A stretch of DNA of 64,000 nt from Engraulis encrasicolus (GCF_034702125.1 NC_085861.1:5514128-5578127); one strand, 5' to 3'. Shown: positions 46,011 through 58,085, numbered from the stretch's first letter. Numbers and translations: made by a program. The notes: generated by a model not told the origin, from the sequence alone.

Positions 46011-46143
46011 TCATTTCTGTTCTGGCATTCTCGTGGTCCGTTTCCGTTGCCATTATCATCGTGTAGTCCGTCCTGCTGGGCCCATCTTCCATCCCGCCTC
46101 TTGGAGTGCCCATGGGCTGTTGCTTCTTGCGATTTTTCGTAGT

Positions 46144-46370
46144 TAGGGTTGGGTGTCCCTCTCATGAGAGACCCGTGGGTTGGGTAACTAGCCGCCCACG
46201 CCCAGTGCGGTCTTTCCCTGCTGTCATCCAGTCTCTCCTGGACGTCCTCCAGTCTTCCCTGGAGTCTTCCCTCCCAACTGCCCTATTCACAGTAGTCAGT
46301 GGCTGTGCCAGAAGTTCAGGATTACACAGGTAGATGTTAACACCTGCTGGGTATTGCTGCCTGTCATATG
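46144..46370. repeat. LIR-1 inner inverted segment
   Basis: 'gagagacccgtgggttgggt ... cagtggctgtgccagaa' is the reverse complement of 45475-45660. It ends at 'gcctgtcatat', where the plus-strand RLE copy begins. Confidence 0.75.
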
Positions 46371-46451
46371 CTCCTCCGGACCAATTGGGAGCATGCACTG
46401 ACTCGGAAGATCACTTGGTCAGAACTTTGGAGGTCAGAGCCAGCAAGACTG
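46371..46451 (+). mobile_element. RLE-type LINE copy (host copy), left piece
   Basis: GCTCCTCCGGACCAATTGGG... to 'gagccagcaagact'. It aligns to 56504-56586 and continues at 49621 after the nested insertion. Confidence 0.8.
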
Positions 46452-49400
46452 TGAAAATACATCTGCTGATGCGACTGGACTAGGTGATCAGTCCCCAGCT
46501 TGTGTACAGTTGGCTGACTAACTACCACGACTCCATGGCTCGCCTCTCTTAAGCTATAGCCATCTTGAGGCCCTCTCTGCCGCTTCGGTGGTGTTGCGGA
46601 TGGCTCTCCTCTTCTGGTGTCCGACGATGCCTAAGCCTCCAAGTGCATTGGCCAAGGACCAAGCTGCAAAGCCTCTGCAGCCTACCTCAATTGGGAGGCA
46701 CTTAGCCCTCCACCCTGATTGCTGGCAGTCACTGACCAGTCCTGAGTACGTGGAAAGCTTCCTTTCAAAGGCTTCTTCCAGGCGGTCTTCCCACGGGACT
46801 GTTAGCTGCAGCATGATGACTTGTTTGGTGGCGTTTGACACAAGTACAACATCAGGGCGAAGGGTGGTGGCTGCGATGTGGCTCGGGAACTTGAGTTGCT
46901 TTTCAAGGTCCACTAGCAGCTGCCAGTCCCTTGCAGAGGTCAGGATTCCTGCTGGTGCTCTTCCGGATGGGGCAACTGGTTCTCCAGCCTTAACAAAGGC
47001 AATGGCTTTCTTGGGGGGGTGGAACTGCTTTGCCCATGCCAGTCCTGTGCTGATGGCTTCAGCGATGGTCTTCAGGACTTGGTCGTGCCTCCACCGGTAC
47101 CGCCCTTCTCCTAGCGCTGTGGAACAGCTGCTTAGGACGTGTTCTAAGGTGCCTCTCTTAGAACATAAAGGGCAAGCTGGTGACTCTGCTAAGCCCCAAG
47201 TGTGCAAGTTTGATGGGCTGGGCAGCACATCGTATACAGCCTGGACAAGGAATTTGATGCGGTGAGGCTCCGCTCTCCAGATGTCAGTCCAGGTCACTTT
47301 CCTCTCTAACGCATTCTCCCATCTCGTCCAGGCCCCCTGCTGTCTCATGCCCACCCACTTGCAAGATCTGATTTCCTCTTCTGCTGCCCTCACCTCTTCT
47401 TGGACCAAGCGCCGCCTCTCCTTCCCACTGGGGTTCACTTGCGGAGTTGGAAAGGATCCCAGGCCTGCTCTGCCTCGTGTCACCACTCCCACAAGTGCCC
47501 TGTGCCGCAGCCTAGCTTCAGCCATTTGAACAGCCTCTTCTGCCTTCCACTTCCTGCCAGTCCTCACCTGGATTCCAGCATTGGCCACCTTTGGATCGCT
47601 AGAGTCTCTGTACAGCACCACTTCTCTTGCTCGTGTTACCTTGAATTCCTCCTCCAAGGATTTGAAGGGCAATTGCAGTTTGTTACTGCGCCCGTAGAGT
47701 GCGATGCTGCTCAGGCTCTTTGGTAATCCCAACCATCTCCGTAGGTGGCTGCTTACTTTCCTCTCCAATGTCTCCACTGTGGTCAATGGGATGGCATAGA
47801 CAAGGAGAGGCCACAGAATCCTAGGGAGGATGCCATGCTGATAGACCCATGCTTTGTATTTACCAGGGAGGCCAGATTTATCCACAGATTTCAGCCAGCC
47901 ATCTAGCTCAGCACAAGCTGTCTGAATAGATGTTTTGTCTTTGAGGGAGCTGTCAAAGACCTTACCAAGACTCTTGACTGGCTTTTCTGTGATTGATGGA
48001 ATGGGTGTGCCTGCGATGTTAAAGCGGAACTTGTCCTCCACCTTTCCTTTCCTCAGTACCATGGATCTCGACTTAGCAGGTTTGAACCTCATTCGGGCCC
48101 ACACCATCATCTTCTCCAGACCCCTCAATAACCACCGACATCCTGGGACGGATTCTGTGGTGACTGTAAGGTCATCCATGAATGCCCTGATGGGTGGCTG
48201 CCGTTGTCCAGAGCTCATGAGGGGTCCTCTACACTCTGGTTCAGCAGACTTGGTGAGCATGTTCATGGCCAAGGAGAATAGTGTCACAGAGATTGTGCAC
48301 CCTGTGATTATACCAATATCCACCTTGTGCCAGCTAGATGGAGTTGCTCCTGCAGAGACCCTCATCCTGAAGTTGTTGTAGTAGTCAGCGATGAGGTCTC
48401 TGCACCTGCTGGGGACATGGTGTTTCACCAGAGTGAGCTGGACCAGCTGATGGGGAATGGAGCCGAATGCATTGGCCAGGTCAAGCCATAGCACTGACAG
48501 GTTACCCTTGTTCTCTCTGGCCTCTCGGATAAGCTGCGTCACCACACCTGTATGCTCCACACAGCCTGGCATCCCTGATATTCCACCTTTCTGTACAGAC
48601 GTGTCGACGTAGGTGTTCCTTGCTAGGTAGGTGCACAGCCTCCTGGAGATAGCGCTGAAGAAGATCTTCGATTCGATGCAGAGGAGAGAGATGATGCGGA
48701 ACTGGTCAAGCTGGGTGGAATTTTCCTCCTTTGGGATCCAGACCCCTTCAGCCATTCGCCATTGCTGTGGGATCTTCCCCTTCCTCCAGAAGACCCGCAG
48801 GATTTTCCACAGCCGCAGCAAGAGCTTAGGACAGTTCTTATACACCTTGTATGAGGTGCCGCTCGGTCCTGGAGCAGAGCAAGCTCTGGCTTTATGGACG
48901 ACTTCCTTGGTTTCCCTCAGCTTCAACTCTGACATGTCGAACTGAAACGTTGGCGCGGGAGGATCAATGAGGATGTCACAGTCTCCAAGTTCCAGCTCTT
49001 TACCGGGGTCGCAGAACATCTCCGCGAGGTGTTGATCGATGTCTTCTTTGGAGGAGGCCAGCTTTCCACTGCGCTTCTGGCCAAGGAGATCTTTGGTGAA
49101 CTTGAAGGGGTTGGCGATGAAGGCCGCGCGCTTACGAGCCCTCTCGCGCCGCCGCCTTCGATGCCACTCTGCCCGGCGGAGAACCCTTATCCTCTTCCGG
49201 TGGATGGCCATCAGCTGGGATAGACCAAGGCGCTCCTCATCTCCTGCCTCCTTGTACTGGGACTTCAGCACTTTCATCTCCCACCTTAACAGATGGATCT
49301 TCTCTGCCCTGTGGTTCTTTATGTAGGGTGTTCCAGGAGCTTTCTTCTCCTCCTCACCAAACCGCTCAGCTGCCATCGTGACAATGATAGTTGTCATGGC

Positions 49401-49620
49401 TTGCAGCTTCCGGTCCGCCTCTCCCTTGGATATTGACTCCAGGATTTGGTCCACGTCATCGTCGAACTGCTTCCACAGAGTAGTCATGGTGGCTGCTGGC
49501 CACTTTATCCGCCTCCGCTCCGACTGCATGCTCAAGGAGTGTGGTGTCAACACTTGGAGGTTCCGAGCACTGTGGGGTGACTCCGGGCAAGGCCCCTCCT
49601 GCGTCTCACCAGGTGGAACA
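46452..49620 (-). mobile_element. RLE-type non-LTR retrotransposon inserted in a related copy
   Basis: Both junctions are defined by comparison with the uninterrupted copy at 56504-57457: the host reads 'agcaagact' then resumes 'agtttctgatccag'. Two host bases (CA) are altered or lost at the right junction. The 3' UTR is only about 100 bp and has no long poly(A). The 5' side is probably truncated, since the coding frame is open right up to the junction. Confidence 0.8.
46554..49529 (-). CDS. RLE-type LINE polyprotein: reverse transcriptase plus restriction-like endonuclease
   Basis: About 991 codons from the first Met inside the element. The open frame formally continues to 49850, but its first ~77 codons are antisense of the host copy. 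The middle carries reverse transcriptase blocks: EGVWIPKEENS, SVLWLDLANAFGSIPH, TGCTISVTLFSLAMN and the FMDDL form of the catalytic box. A zinc knuckle follows (CPLCSKRGTLEHVLSSC, C-x2-C-x7-H-x4-C). The restriction-like endonuclease region is at the C-terminus (LRPDVVLVS...MLQLTVPWED). That order, with no APE domain, is the R2/NeSL/HERO-type architecture in which the C-terminal nuclease nicks the target. I favour a HERO-like clade but cannot settle it. No stop codon interrupts the frame. Confidence 0.8.
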   Translation of the reverse strand: MQSERRRIKWPAATMTTLWKQFDDDVDQILESISKGEADRKLQAMTTIIVTMAAERFGEEEKKAPGTPYIKNHRAEKIHLLRWEMKVLKSQYKEAGDEERLGLSQLMAIHRKRIRVLRRAEWHRRRRRERARKRAAFIANPFKFTKDLLGQKRSGKLASSKEDIDQHLAEMFCDPGKELELGDCDILIDPPAPTFQFDMSELKLRETKEVVHKARACSAPGPSGTSYKVYKNCPKLLLRLWKILRVFWRKGKIPQQWRMAEGVWIPKEENSTQLDQFRIISLLCIESKIFFSAISRRLCTYLARNTYVDTSVQKGGISGMPGCVEHTGVVTQLIREARENKGNLSVLWLDLANAFGSIPHQLVQLTLVKHHVPSRCRDLIADYYNNFRMRVSAGATPSSWHKVDIGIITGCTISVTLFSLAMNMLTKSAEPECRGPLMSSGQRQPPIRAFMDDLTVTTESVPGCRWLLRGLEKMMVWARMRFKPAKSRSMVLRKGKVEDKFRFNIAGTPIPSITEKPVKSLGKVFDSSLKDKTSIQTACAELDGWLKSVDKSGLPGKYKAWVYQHGILPRILWPLLVYAIPLTTVETLERKVSSHLRRWLGLPKSLSSIALYGRSNKLQLPFKSLEEEFKVTRAREVVLYRDSSDPKVANAGIQVRTGRKWKAEEAVQMAEARLRHRALVGVVTRGRAGLGSFPTPQVNPSGKERRRLVQEEVRAAEEEIRSCKWVGMRQQGAWTRWENALERKVTWTDIWRAEPHRIKFLVQAVYDVLPSPSNLHTWGLAESPACPLCSKRGTLEHVLSSCSTALGEGRYRWRHDQVLKTIAEAISTGLAWAKQFHPPKKAIAFVKAGEPVAPSGRAPAGILTSARDWQLLVDLEKQLKFPSHIAATTLRPDVVLVSNATKQVIMLQLTVPWEDRLEEAFERKLSTYSGLVSDCQQSGWRAKCLPIEVGCRGFAAWSLANALGGLGIVGHQKRRAIRNTTEAAERASRWL

Positions 49621-50492
49621 CAGTTTCTGATCCAGTCAGTGTATGACGTCCTACCAAGTCCAGCCAATCTGCATTGCTGGGTGCTAGCTGAAGCATCATC
49701 TTGTCCTCTATGCCCGGCAAAAGGATCGCTGGAGCACATCTTAAGCTGCTGCCCGAAAGCTCTGGGAGAGGGGAGGTACAGATGGCGCACGACCAGGTGC
49801 TGAAGGCAGTAGCGGACACCATCTGTGCTGGAATCCAGCAAAGCAAGCACCAGCCCTTAGCAAGGCCACACATTGCCTTCGTCAGGGCCGGAGAGAGGCC
49901 TCAGTCACAGCCAAAGGTCCCAGCTGGGCTATTATCCACAGCGGGTGACTGGCAGCTGAAGGTGGACCTGGGGAGCCAATTGAAGTTTCTGCAGCACATC
50001 ACCAGCACTACACTCAGGCCATACATGGTCCTTACATCAGAGAGTACAAAGCAGGTGGTGCTGTTGGAACTCACAGTCCCCTGGGAAGACCGGATTGAGG
50101 AAGCTTTTGAGCGGAAAAAGGCGAAGTATGTGGGACTAGTGGAGGACTGCAAGCTGACAGGGTGGAGGGCCCACTGTGAGCCAATAGACGTGGGTTGCAG
50201 AGGATCTCCAGGACAGAGCCTGCACCGGTCACTCAGGCTACTTGGAATCAGAGGTGGTCAAGAAAGGAAAGCCACCAGAAACATCTGTGAGGCAGCTGAG
50301 AGAGCCTCAAGGTGGCTGTGGATCAATAGGGGCGACACATGGCTTAGTGCGCTGCTTGGACACAAGTCGGGGTCTGATCAGCCCCGGCTGGGTCGCCCAG
50401 GTGAGGGTGTTCAATGATCCGAAGACCAAAGACCCTGATCTCTGGGTTCATTGCTGAGGATGTGTCCAAGCTGCACCGCTAAGGTGTTTCTG
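49621..50492 (+). pseudogene. RLE-type LINE host copy, 3' part (frameshifted)
   Basis: Continues the protein begun at 46371: FLIQSVYDVLPSPANLHCW, the zinc knuckle CPLCPAKGSLEHILSCC, a frameshift near 49785 (one base missing relative to 56753), then HDQVLKAVADTICAG... and the endonuclease LRPYMVLTSES...LLELTVPWED to SRWLWINRGDTWLSALLGH. Ends at 'taaggtgtttctg'. Confidence 0.8.
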
Positions 50493-51510
50493 GCACGGTG
50501 CCCATGGGTCAGCTGTAGGGTCATCAGCCAGAATCCACTATTCAACAACATTTGGCTCCTTTAATTCTGGTTTGTTTGCTGGTGACGTCTCCCTGTCACT
50601 CCCTGCAGCCGATGGGTGTTAACCCCTGTGGCTGTTGTCTGGGGTTCCTCCGAAAGTGTGCATGTGGATGGGAGAAAGCGACCATGTACAGAGGCGTTCG
50701 AATCCAACAGGGGAAAGCGAAGCGTGGCCTGAATGGCCAACAGCAACCTTGCACTGTGACAGCAGGTGAGACAAGAGGGACCAAAAGCCAGGGCAAAAAC
50801 CACAGAGCCAATGGACCCAACGTTGCTGGAGGCATGAGAGCGACAGAGGAGAAGGGTCCACTCGTACAGTACGAGCCCTTCAAGATCTGTGTGACGGAGG
50901 TCATCTTGCACCTGTTCACCCCCCTCGGGGATCGAACGTGCGACCTCGTCAACTACAACGGTCCGGCAATGGGAGACACAGTAGCCTACTGAGAGACCCG
51001 TGGGTTGGGTAACTAGCCGGCCACGCCCAGTGCGGTCTTTCCCTGCTGCCATCCAGTCGATCCTGGACTTCCTCCAGTCTTCCCTGGACTCCAACTGCCC
51101 TATTCACAGTAGTCAGTGGCTATGCCAGAACTTGCTGCCTGTCATATCTCCTCCGGTGCTCATGGGTCAGCTGTAGGGTCATCAGCCAGAAACCACCATT
51201 CACCAACGTTTGGCTCCTTTAATTCTGGTATGTCTGCTGGTGGCGGAGCAGTGACAGGGACGTCTCCCTGTCACCCCCTGCAGCCGATGGGTGTTAACCC
51301 CTGTGGCTGTTGTCTGGGGTTAGGTGTTCTTCCCCCAAGTTTTGTCCTTCCTCCTGAGCCAGAGCCAAAAGCTCCCTTTTTCACTCTCTTCATTCCCATT
51401 TAGCACTTTGGTCAGCTGCCTTTGTTGTTTTAAAGGTGCATTATGAATAAACTTCGACTTGACTTCGACTCGACTCTTCAGCCTCCTCGGCCAGGCTCTT
51501 TGATGCCTTC
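50493..51510. repeat. LIR-1 right arm
   Basis: 50500-50640 matches the inverse of 45340-45500; 50645-51510 is the inverse of 45146-46010 with few mismatches, ending 'gactcgactcttcagcctcc'. Open frames here are shadows. Confidence 0.8.
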
Positions 51511-51902
51511 CTGAGGCTTCCTCCAGTGAGAATACGGTTCAATGTACGATTGGCATCACTCGAGTCCATGATGCGAGTTGCGTCATACAACGATTCAATG
51601 ATCGAGATGGTTTCTGTCCATATCTTCGGTGCTTGGTGCCAGTGCTGGTGCCAGTGCACAGAGAGTCAAGTGCCTCGCTGCCTGTATTTATATGCCGTCT
51701 TACAGTATGTACATCAGATCTGTATTTATATGCTGTCTTAAGAGTACATTACATTACATTACATTACATACAGTACTGTACATCAGATCAGAATTAGGTT
51801 CATTGTAGGTTCACTTACTGTACATCAGATCACCCGAAACTCATTTCCCAGTCACTGTGCCATTTCAAAGAAACGAAAGGAAAGCACTTTAACCGGTGTT
51901 TT

Positions 51903-51905
<3 letters not shown>
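51511..51905. repeat. Duplicated block D2, first part
   Basis: 'gagaatacggttcaatg', 'catatcttcggtgcttggtg', 'cagagagtcaagtgcctcgc', then 'cgaaactcatttcccagt' and 'aacgaaaggaaagcacttta'; the same order is at 57500-57765. Confidence 0.8.
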
Positions 51906-51946
<41 letters not shown>

Positions 51947-51950
51947 ATGT
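51906..51950. repeat. (TG)n microsatellite
   Basis: Short TG array within block D2. Confidence 0.9.
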
Positions 51951-52021
51951 GCATTAATCACCAGTCACGCTATGAGAACATGCAACATGCACCTAGTGCT
52001 GTACACGGGATGAGTGTGTGT

Positions 52022-52783
<762 letters not shown>

Positions 52784-52938
52784 CTGTGCACGAGATGATT
52801 GGTGAACTGTGATTGGCTATAGACCCTTGCGCACGACCTGAGCACGAGCTCATTTGCATAGAGCTTACCTGTGTGTGTGTGTGAGGGAGAGAGAGAGAAA
52901 GAGAGAGAGAGAGAGGGAGAGAGGATATGTAACAGGGC

Positions 52939-52989
<51 letters not shown>

Positions 52990-52997
52990 GAGAGAGG

Positions 52998-53083
<86 letters not shown>

Positions 53084-53110
53084 CAACAGGGCAGGGAGAG
53101 AGGATATGAA
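52784..53110. repeat. Block D2 end with (GA)n tract
   Basis: 'gtgctgtgcacgagatgatt ... catttgcatagagcttacct' (also 57910-58000), then imperfect (GA)n with 'atatgcaacagggcaggga' interruptions. Confidence 0.9.
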
Positions 53111-53280
53111 ACAGGGCTTGTTAAGGTGTGTTACAAATGTATCATGAAAGTCTCTGAAGGTACTCTGTAGCTTCTGTCAAGATCACCCGATCAGGACAGC
53201 CAATCACAACTGACAATAAAACTACCTTATAGACACTTGGAGGGCAGAAATGCGCCTTTCTCTGATGATTTGACTGATTA

Positions 53281-53485
53281 CAGTATTTCTCAATTGGTTT
53301 TGTACATTTCTCGAATTGTACACAACCATCTGCATGGTGATGAAAGCATTTGCTAAATGCTGCAAACTATGAGAAACGTATTTTACCATGTGCACAGATA
53401 ACAGCAGGAAGTCACAATTGAACAAGAACTTTTGAGAATGATTATTCTATTGTGAGAAAAGTACAAAACCAATTGAGAAATACTG
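53281..53485. mobile_element. Mariner-type MITE 1, 205 bp
   Basis: TA-flanked; ends CAGTATTTCTCAATTGG...CCAATTGAGAAATACTG. Confidence 0.75.
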
Positions 53486-53635
53486 TAAGATGTATCGTTG
53501 TAATGACCTGAGTGTCCTCAGTAAACTCTGAACATGATTGACAAATCTCTGCCTCTGTGTCTATCTTCCACCTGTGAACACAATTCTTACAACAGGGAGA
53601 GAGAATTTGAAACAGGACAGAGAGAGAGAATATTA

Positions 53636-54524
53636 CAGTATTTTTCAATTGTTTTTTTACATTTCTCGAATCTCGCAATTTGCAAAACATAATATTCATT
53701 CTCAAAACAGCTTTAACAAATGGCAAAACACCGTGGATGACCTGCAAAACCAAGTCTCTTGCTCAAAACCCAAGTTTTTGTGTCAATGAACGTATCAGTG
53801 CCAGCAGAATGGTTAGTCATTGTGTCATAGTGTGGTCCGTGTATGGACAAGTTAGTCAAATCGATTTGTCATGTTGTCAATTGAATAGTACACTCTTGAG
53901 GATCTTTTCTGAAGCAAAATGTTGTTTAGATTGGATGTGAAATAGATAGATATACATTTAGACTATGACCTATTTATTGACAGGTTTTCTCATTGCAAAA
54001 TAGGAAAAATAGCAAACTCTGGTTGAGGTGTCAAATGCGCCCTCTACCATCCCTTTTTTACTTGTCTTGCAAGCCCATGTGAACAAAATGTAGAACTGTA
54101 AAGCAAAATAAATTTGAAACAATACACTGATACTGTATAAAGTGCACTTACTGTCTTGTGAAATTCTAGGGAAATATTGTAATTTTGTGTGGAGCGTAAT
54201 TATAAAGGGCACATGAGGCATAGAGTAATATAATGCAGTACAGTGCCTATTGTTGTATTGCATGCCTGTTTTCTCTATCCCTTCTATTGCCTTTGATTAG
54301 AGAGAGTCAATATTTACCTGTGAGCAATTTACCAATTCAGATCACATTTATAGATAAAAATCACATTATGACAGCTTGGTAAGTCATTTTGCATGTCAAG
54401 ACTTAAACTATGACATAGGGCCTAAATGTTTTGGGGGGTGAGATAGTTTTGTGTATTCAGTGACAATGCTTTTTGTGTGATAATTCTGTTGTGAGAAATG
54501 TACAAAACCAATTGAGAAACACTG
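53636..54524. mobile_element. Mariner-type element 2, 889 bp, non-coding
   Basis: TA-flanked ends CAGTATTTTTCAATTG...CAATTGAGAAACACTG, the same termini as the 53281 element. It splits a (GA)n tract (53580-53633 and 54527-54730). No transposase frame. Confidence 0.7.
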
Positions 54525-54526
54525 TA

Positions 54527-54551
54527 AACAGGGCAGGGAGAGAGAAAGAGA

Positions 54552-54623
<72 letters not shown>

Positions 54624-54735
54624 ATATGAAACAGGAGAGAGAGAGAGAGAAAGAGACAGACAGGAGAGAGAAAGAGACAGACAAGAGAGAGAGAGATAAT
54701 ATGAAACAGGAGAGAGAGAGAGAGAGATAGACACA
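54527..54735. repeat. (GA)n microsatellite
   Basis: GA array with 'atatgaaacaggagaga' repeats. Confidence 0.95.
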
Positions 54736-54754
54736 CCCAGGTGAAAAACCCATA

Positions 54755-55590
54755 TACTTAAAGTGTACTTTTTTTGACCGTACTTAGTACAAAGTGTACT
54801 ATTTTCGGCGATTTAAAGTGCGCTTCATTGCACTATTAGTGCGCTGAAGCACTACTAAAGCAGTACTTCAGCACACTTGCAGCACACTGAGGATGCTAAA
54901 TTGGCACCGCTTTTGGACAACTTTAAGTGCACTACAAGCATACTTTTGAAAGTATGCTCCAAACACGCTTTTCATGCATTCGTATGGCATTATTAGTGTG
55001 CTTGAGTACACTTCTATAACATTTTATTGTTACTAGAAGTACAATAAAAGTATATTAACTTCATGCTTCTTTGGACTACATTGGAACATTTTAAGTCTGT
55101 AAAAAGTATATCATATTAAGTATTGTAAATATATAACAGGTATGCTTGAAGTATATTTACAGTACACTCCCAAGTACATGAAATAATATAAATGTAATAG
55201 TACAATCCATGCTGGTCCTCAAAGCTTGTACATTACACACAGCCACATGTCACAGTAGTGATACAGTATGCATGCCTAGCACGACTGACATTTACAATCA
55301 TTGCATTGTTACAGAGATTTCAGATACACATTTTACTTTATTTCATTCATGTTCCACCTTCCTGCACTTGATCATATGAATTAATCATTAATGGTGACCC
55401 TAGATTATTTGTTTGAACAACTAGTTCCAACTTACCTCTCACAGTAAATCACTTTAACATATTGGAAGTATACTTTTTCTAAGTGCACCATGATTGTGCT
55501 TCATCCAAATATATTCAAAGTGTGCTTACACAAAGTGCATTTACCCATCATGCATCATCATGCATGTACCATCATGTAATGCACTTCTTG
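54755..55590. repeat. AGTGTACTT-rich dispersed repeat
   Basis: Many AGTGTACTT/AAGTGCACT-type words in both orientations across ~800 bp. No coding sequence. Superfamily unknown. Confidence 0.45.
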
Positions 55591-56210
55591 GAGCTCAATT
55601 TCTCAAACAGAAAGCCATTGACCTCTAAGGAATATCTTTGGTTTGCATGAAAATATTACTCATTGTTATATTCTGCGTTTATTGTAGGAGTTTTAAAATT
55701 TTAAAGTGATACACAAAAAATTACCATGTTCCCACCGTCATTATGATGGTCACGTATATGTTCTGGTATATATAGGCTCACACTTCCCATGACATAGGAT
55801 TAGTAGTGGGTAGGTCTGGGGATATTGGGGGAATTGGTATTGACGGGCCCTTGCACCATTGCTGTGTTGATGTCAATATATTTCAGTATGGAGTGATTTG
55901 CACATTTGTTGTGCTGTGCTTGTGTGACCTTTACCTTTGGTACCACACACTGATGAAGGCTTGATAGCCGAAACGCTTTTGGACATGGTGGTAATCTATA
56001 AATACATAATGAGACTTAGTTTGTGAGTGCGGATTTTTCTTCTTTCAGTTGATACCTTTTTTCGCGCACCCAAAGACATTCATTTTTTTCCAAGAAGCTG
56101 AGCGCGTCCTCTGACAACACTTGTGTGACTCATGACTCGTGCGCTCATGCCTCCAACAATGTTGGGTGAATTGGCTCTGTGGTTTTTGCCCTGGCTTTTG
56201 GTCCCTCTTG
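55591..56210. other. No gene; CCGAAACG-type repeat near 55950
   Basis: Contains 'tgatgaaggcttgatagccg' directly followed by AAACG, then 'cataatgagacttag'. From 56140 a short piece of the LIR arm (the 'ttggctctgtggtttt' region) appears. Confidence 0.5.
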
Positions 56211-56217
56211 TCTCACC

Positions 56218-56460
56218 TGCACTCTTGAAACACATGTGTTGAAAATCACACAGCTTGTGTTGTTTTTTAACACATCTCCATGTCCAGAATGGGACAACAG
56301 AACTTTTAGTTAATATTAACACATTCTGTGTATTGTGTTGGTTATTTCTGCACTTTTTGTGTTTAACATTTCTGAAATATAACACAACATTTGTTGAAAT
56401 TGCATTTACACAAAAGATGTGTTGATTTCCAACACATTCATTATAAGAGTGTGCTGTCAC
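56218..56460. mobile_element. MITE with ACTCTT(G/A)AAACAC ends
   Basis: Left CACTCTTGAAACACATGTG, right 'ttcattataagagtg'. Rich in TGTTAATATTAACACA-type words. A second copy sits at 63068-63262 in the centre of the LIR-2 palindrome. Confidence 0.6.
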
Positions 56461-56503
56461 AGTGCAAGCATGTTAAAACCTGCTGGGCATTGCTGCCTGT
56501 CAT

Positions 56504-57457
56504 ATGCTCCTCCGGACCAATTGGGAGCATGCACTGACTCGGAAGATCACCTGGTCAGAACTTTGGAGGTCAGAGCCAGCAAGACTCAAGTTTCTGATCC
56601 AGTCAGTGTATGACGTCCTACCAAGTCCAGCCAATCTGCATTGCTGGGGGCTAGCTGAAGCACCATCTTGTCCTCTATGCCCGGCAAGAGGATCGCTGGA
56701 GCACATCTTAAGCTGCTGCCCGAAAGCTCTGGGAGAGGGGAGGTACAGATGGCGCCATGACCAGGTGCTGAAGGCAGTAGCGGACACCATCTGTGCTGGA
56801 ATCCAGCAAAGCAAGCACCAGCCCTTAGCAAGGCCACACATTGCCTTCGTCAGGGCCGGAGAGAGGCCTCAGTCACAGCCAAAGGTCCCAGCTGGGCTAC
56901 TATCCACAGCGGGTGACTGGCAGCTGAAGGTGGACCTGGGGAGCCAATTGAAGTTTCTGCAGCACATCACCAGCACTACACTCAGGCCATACATGGTCCT
57001 TACATCAGAGAGTACAAAGCAGGTGGTGCTGTTGGAACTCACAGTCCCCTGGGAAGACCGGATTGAGGAAGCCTTTGAGCGGAAAAAGGCGAAGTACCTG
57101 GAGCTGGTGGAGGACTGCAGGCTGAAAGGATGGAGGGCCCGCTGTGAGCCAATAGAGGTTGGCTGCAGAGGATTTCCAAGACAGAGCCTGCACCGGTCAC
57201 TCAGGCTACTTGGAATCAGAGGTGGTCAAGAAAGGAAAGCCACCAGAAACATCTGTGAGGCAGCTGAGAGAGCCTCAAGGTGGCTGTGGATCAAAAGGGG
57301 CGACACATGGCTTAGTGCGCTGCTTGGATACAAGTCGGGGTCTGATCAGCTGGGTCGCCCAGGTGAGGGTGTTCAATGATCAAAGACCCGAAACACCCCG
57401 TGATCTCTGGGTTCATTGCTGAGGATGTGTCCAAGCTGCACCACTAAGGTGTTTCTG
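56504..57457 (+). pseudogene. RLE-type LINE 3' copy, open C-terminal frame of ~290 codons
   Basis: LLRTNWEHALTRKITWSELW..., zinc knuckle CPLCPARGSLEHILSCC, then the restriction-like endonuclease LRPYMVLTSES...LLELTVPWED, to LSALLGYKSG. The reverse transcriptase is absent, so it is 5' truncated. It shares the 5' junction 'gcctgtcatat|gctcctccgg' with the copy at 46371, so the two derive from one insertion that was later duplicated. Confidence 0.8.
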
Positions 57458-57479
57458 ATAACAAGGAGCTTGGTGCCAG

Positions 57480-57849
57480 TGCACAGAGAGTCATGTACGT
57501 GAGAATACGTTTCAATGAGCTCCAGTCCATGATATCAGTTGTGTCATCCAACGATTCAATGATTGAGATGGTTTGTGTCCATATCTTCGGTGCTTGGTGC
57601 CAGTGCTGGTGCCAGTGCACAGAGAGTCAAGCGCCTCGCTCCCTGTATTTATGTGCTGTCTTACAGTATGTACATCAGATCAGGATGAGGTTGCCACCCC
57701 CGAAACTCGTTTCCCAGTTACAATGCCATTTCAAAGAAACGAAAGGAATGCACTTTAACCGGTCACCTGTGTGTGTGTGTGTGTGTGTGCGTTCATCACC
57801 AGTCACGCTCTGGGAACATGCACTGGAGTGCTGTACATGGGATGAGTGC

Positions 57850-57880
<31 letters not shown>

Positions 57881-57997
57881 TGTGTGTGTGAGTGTGTGTG
57901 TGAGTGTGTGAGTGCTGTGCACGAGATGATTGGTGAACTGTGATTGGCTATAGACCCTTGCGCACGACCTGAGCACGAGCTCATTTGCATAGAGCTT

Positions 57998-58000
<3 letters not shown>
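57480..58000. repeat. Duplicated block D2, second copy
   Basis: Same order of segments as 51511-51960 plus 52784-52870, without the L2 fragment; includes (TG)n at 57769-57790 and 57849-57890. Confidence 0.85.

Positions 58001-58085
<85 letters not shown>

Noticed and set aside
46588..49803. Plus-strand frames such as 225 codons at 46588-47265
   Set aside because: Antisense of the RLE-type reverse transcriptase/endonuclease frame, which carries recognisable motifs.
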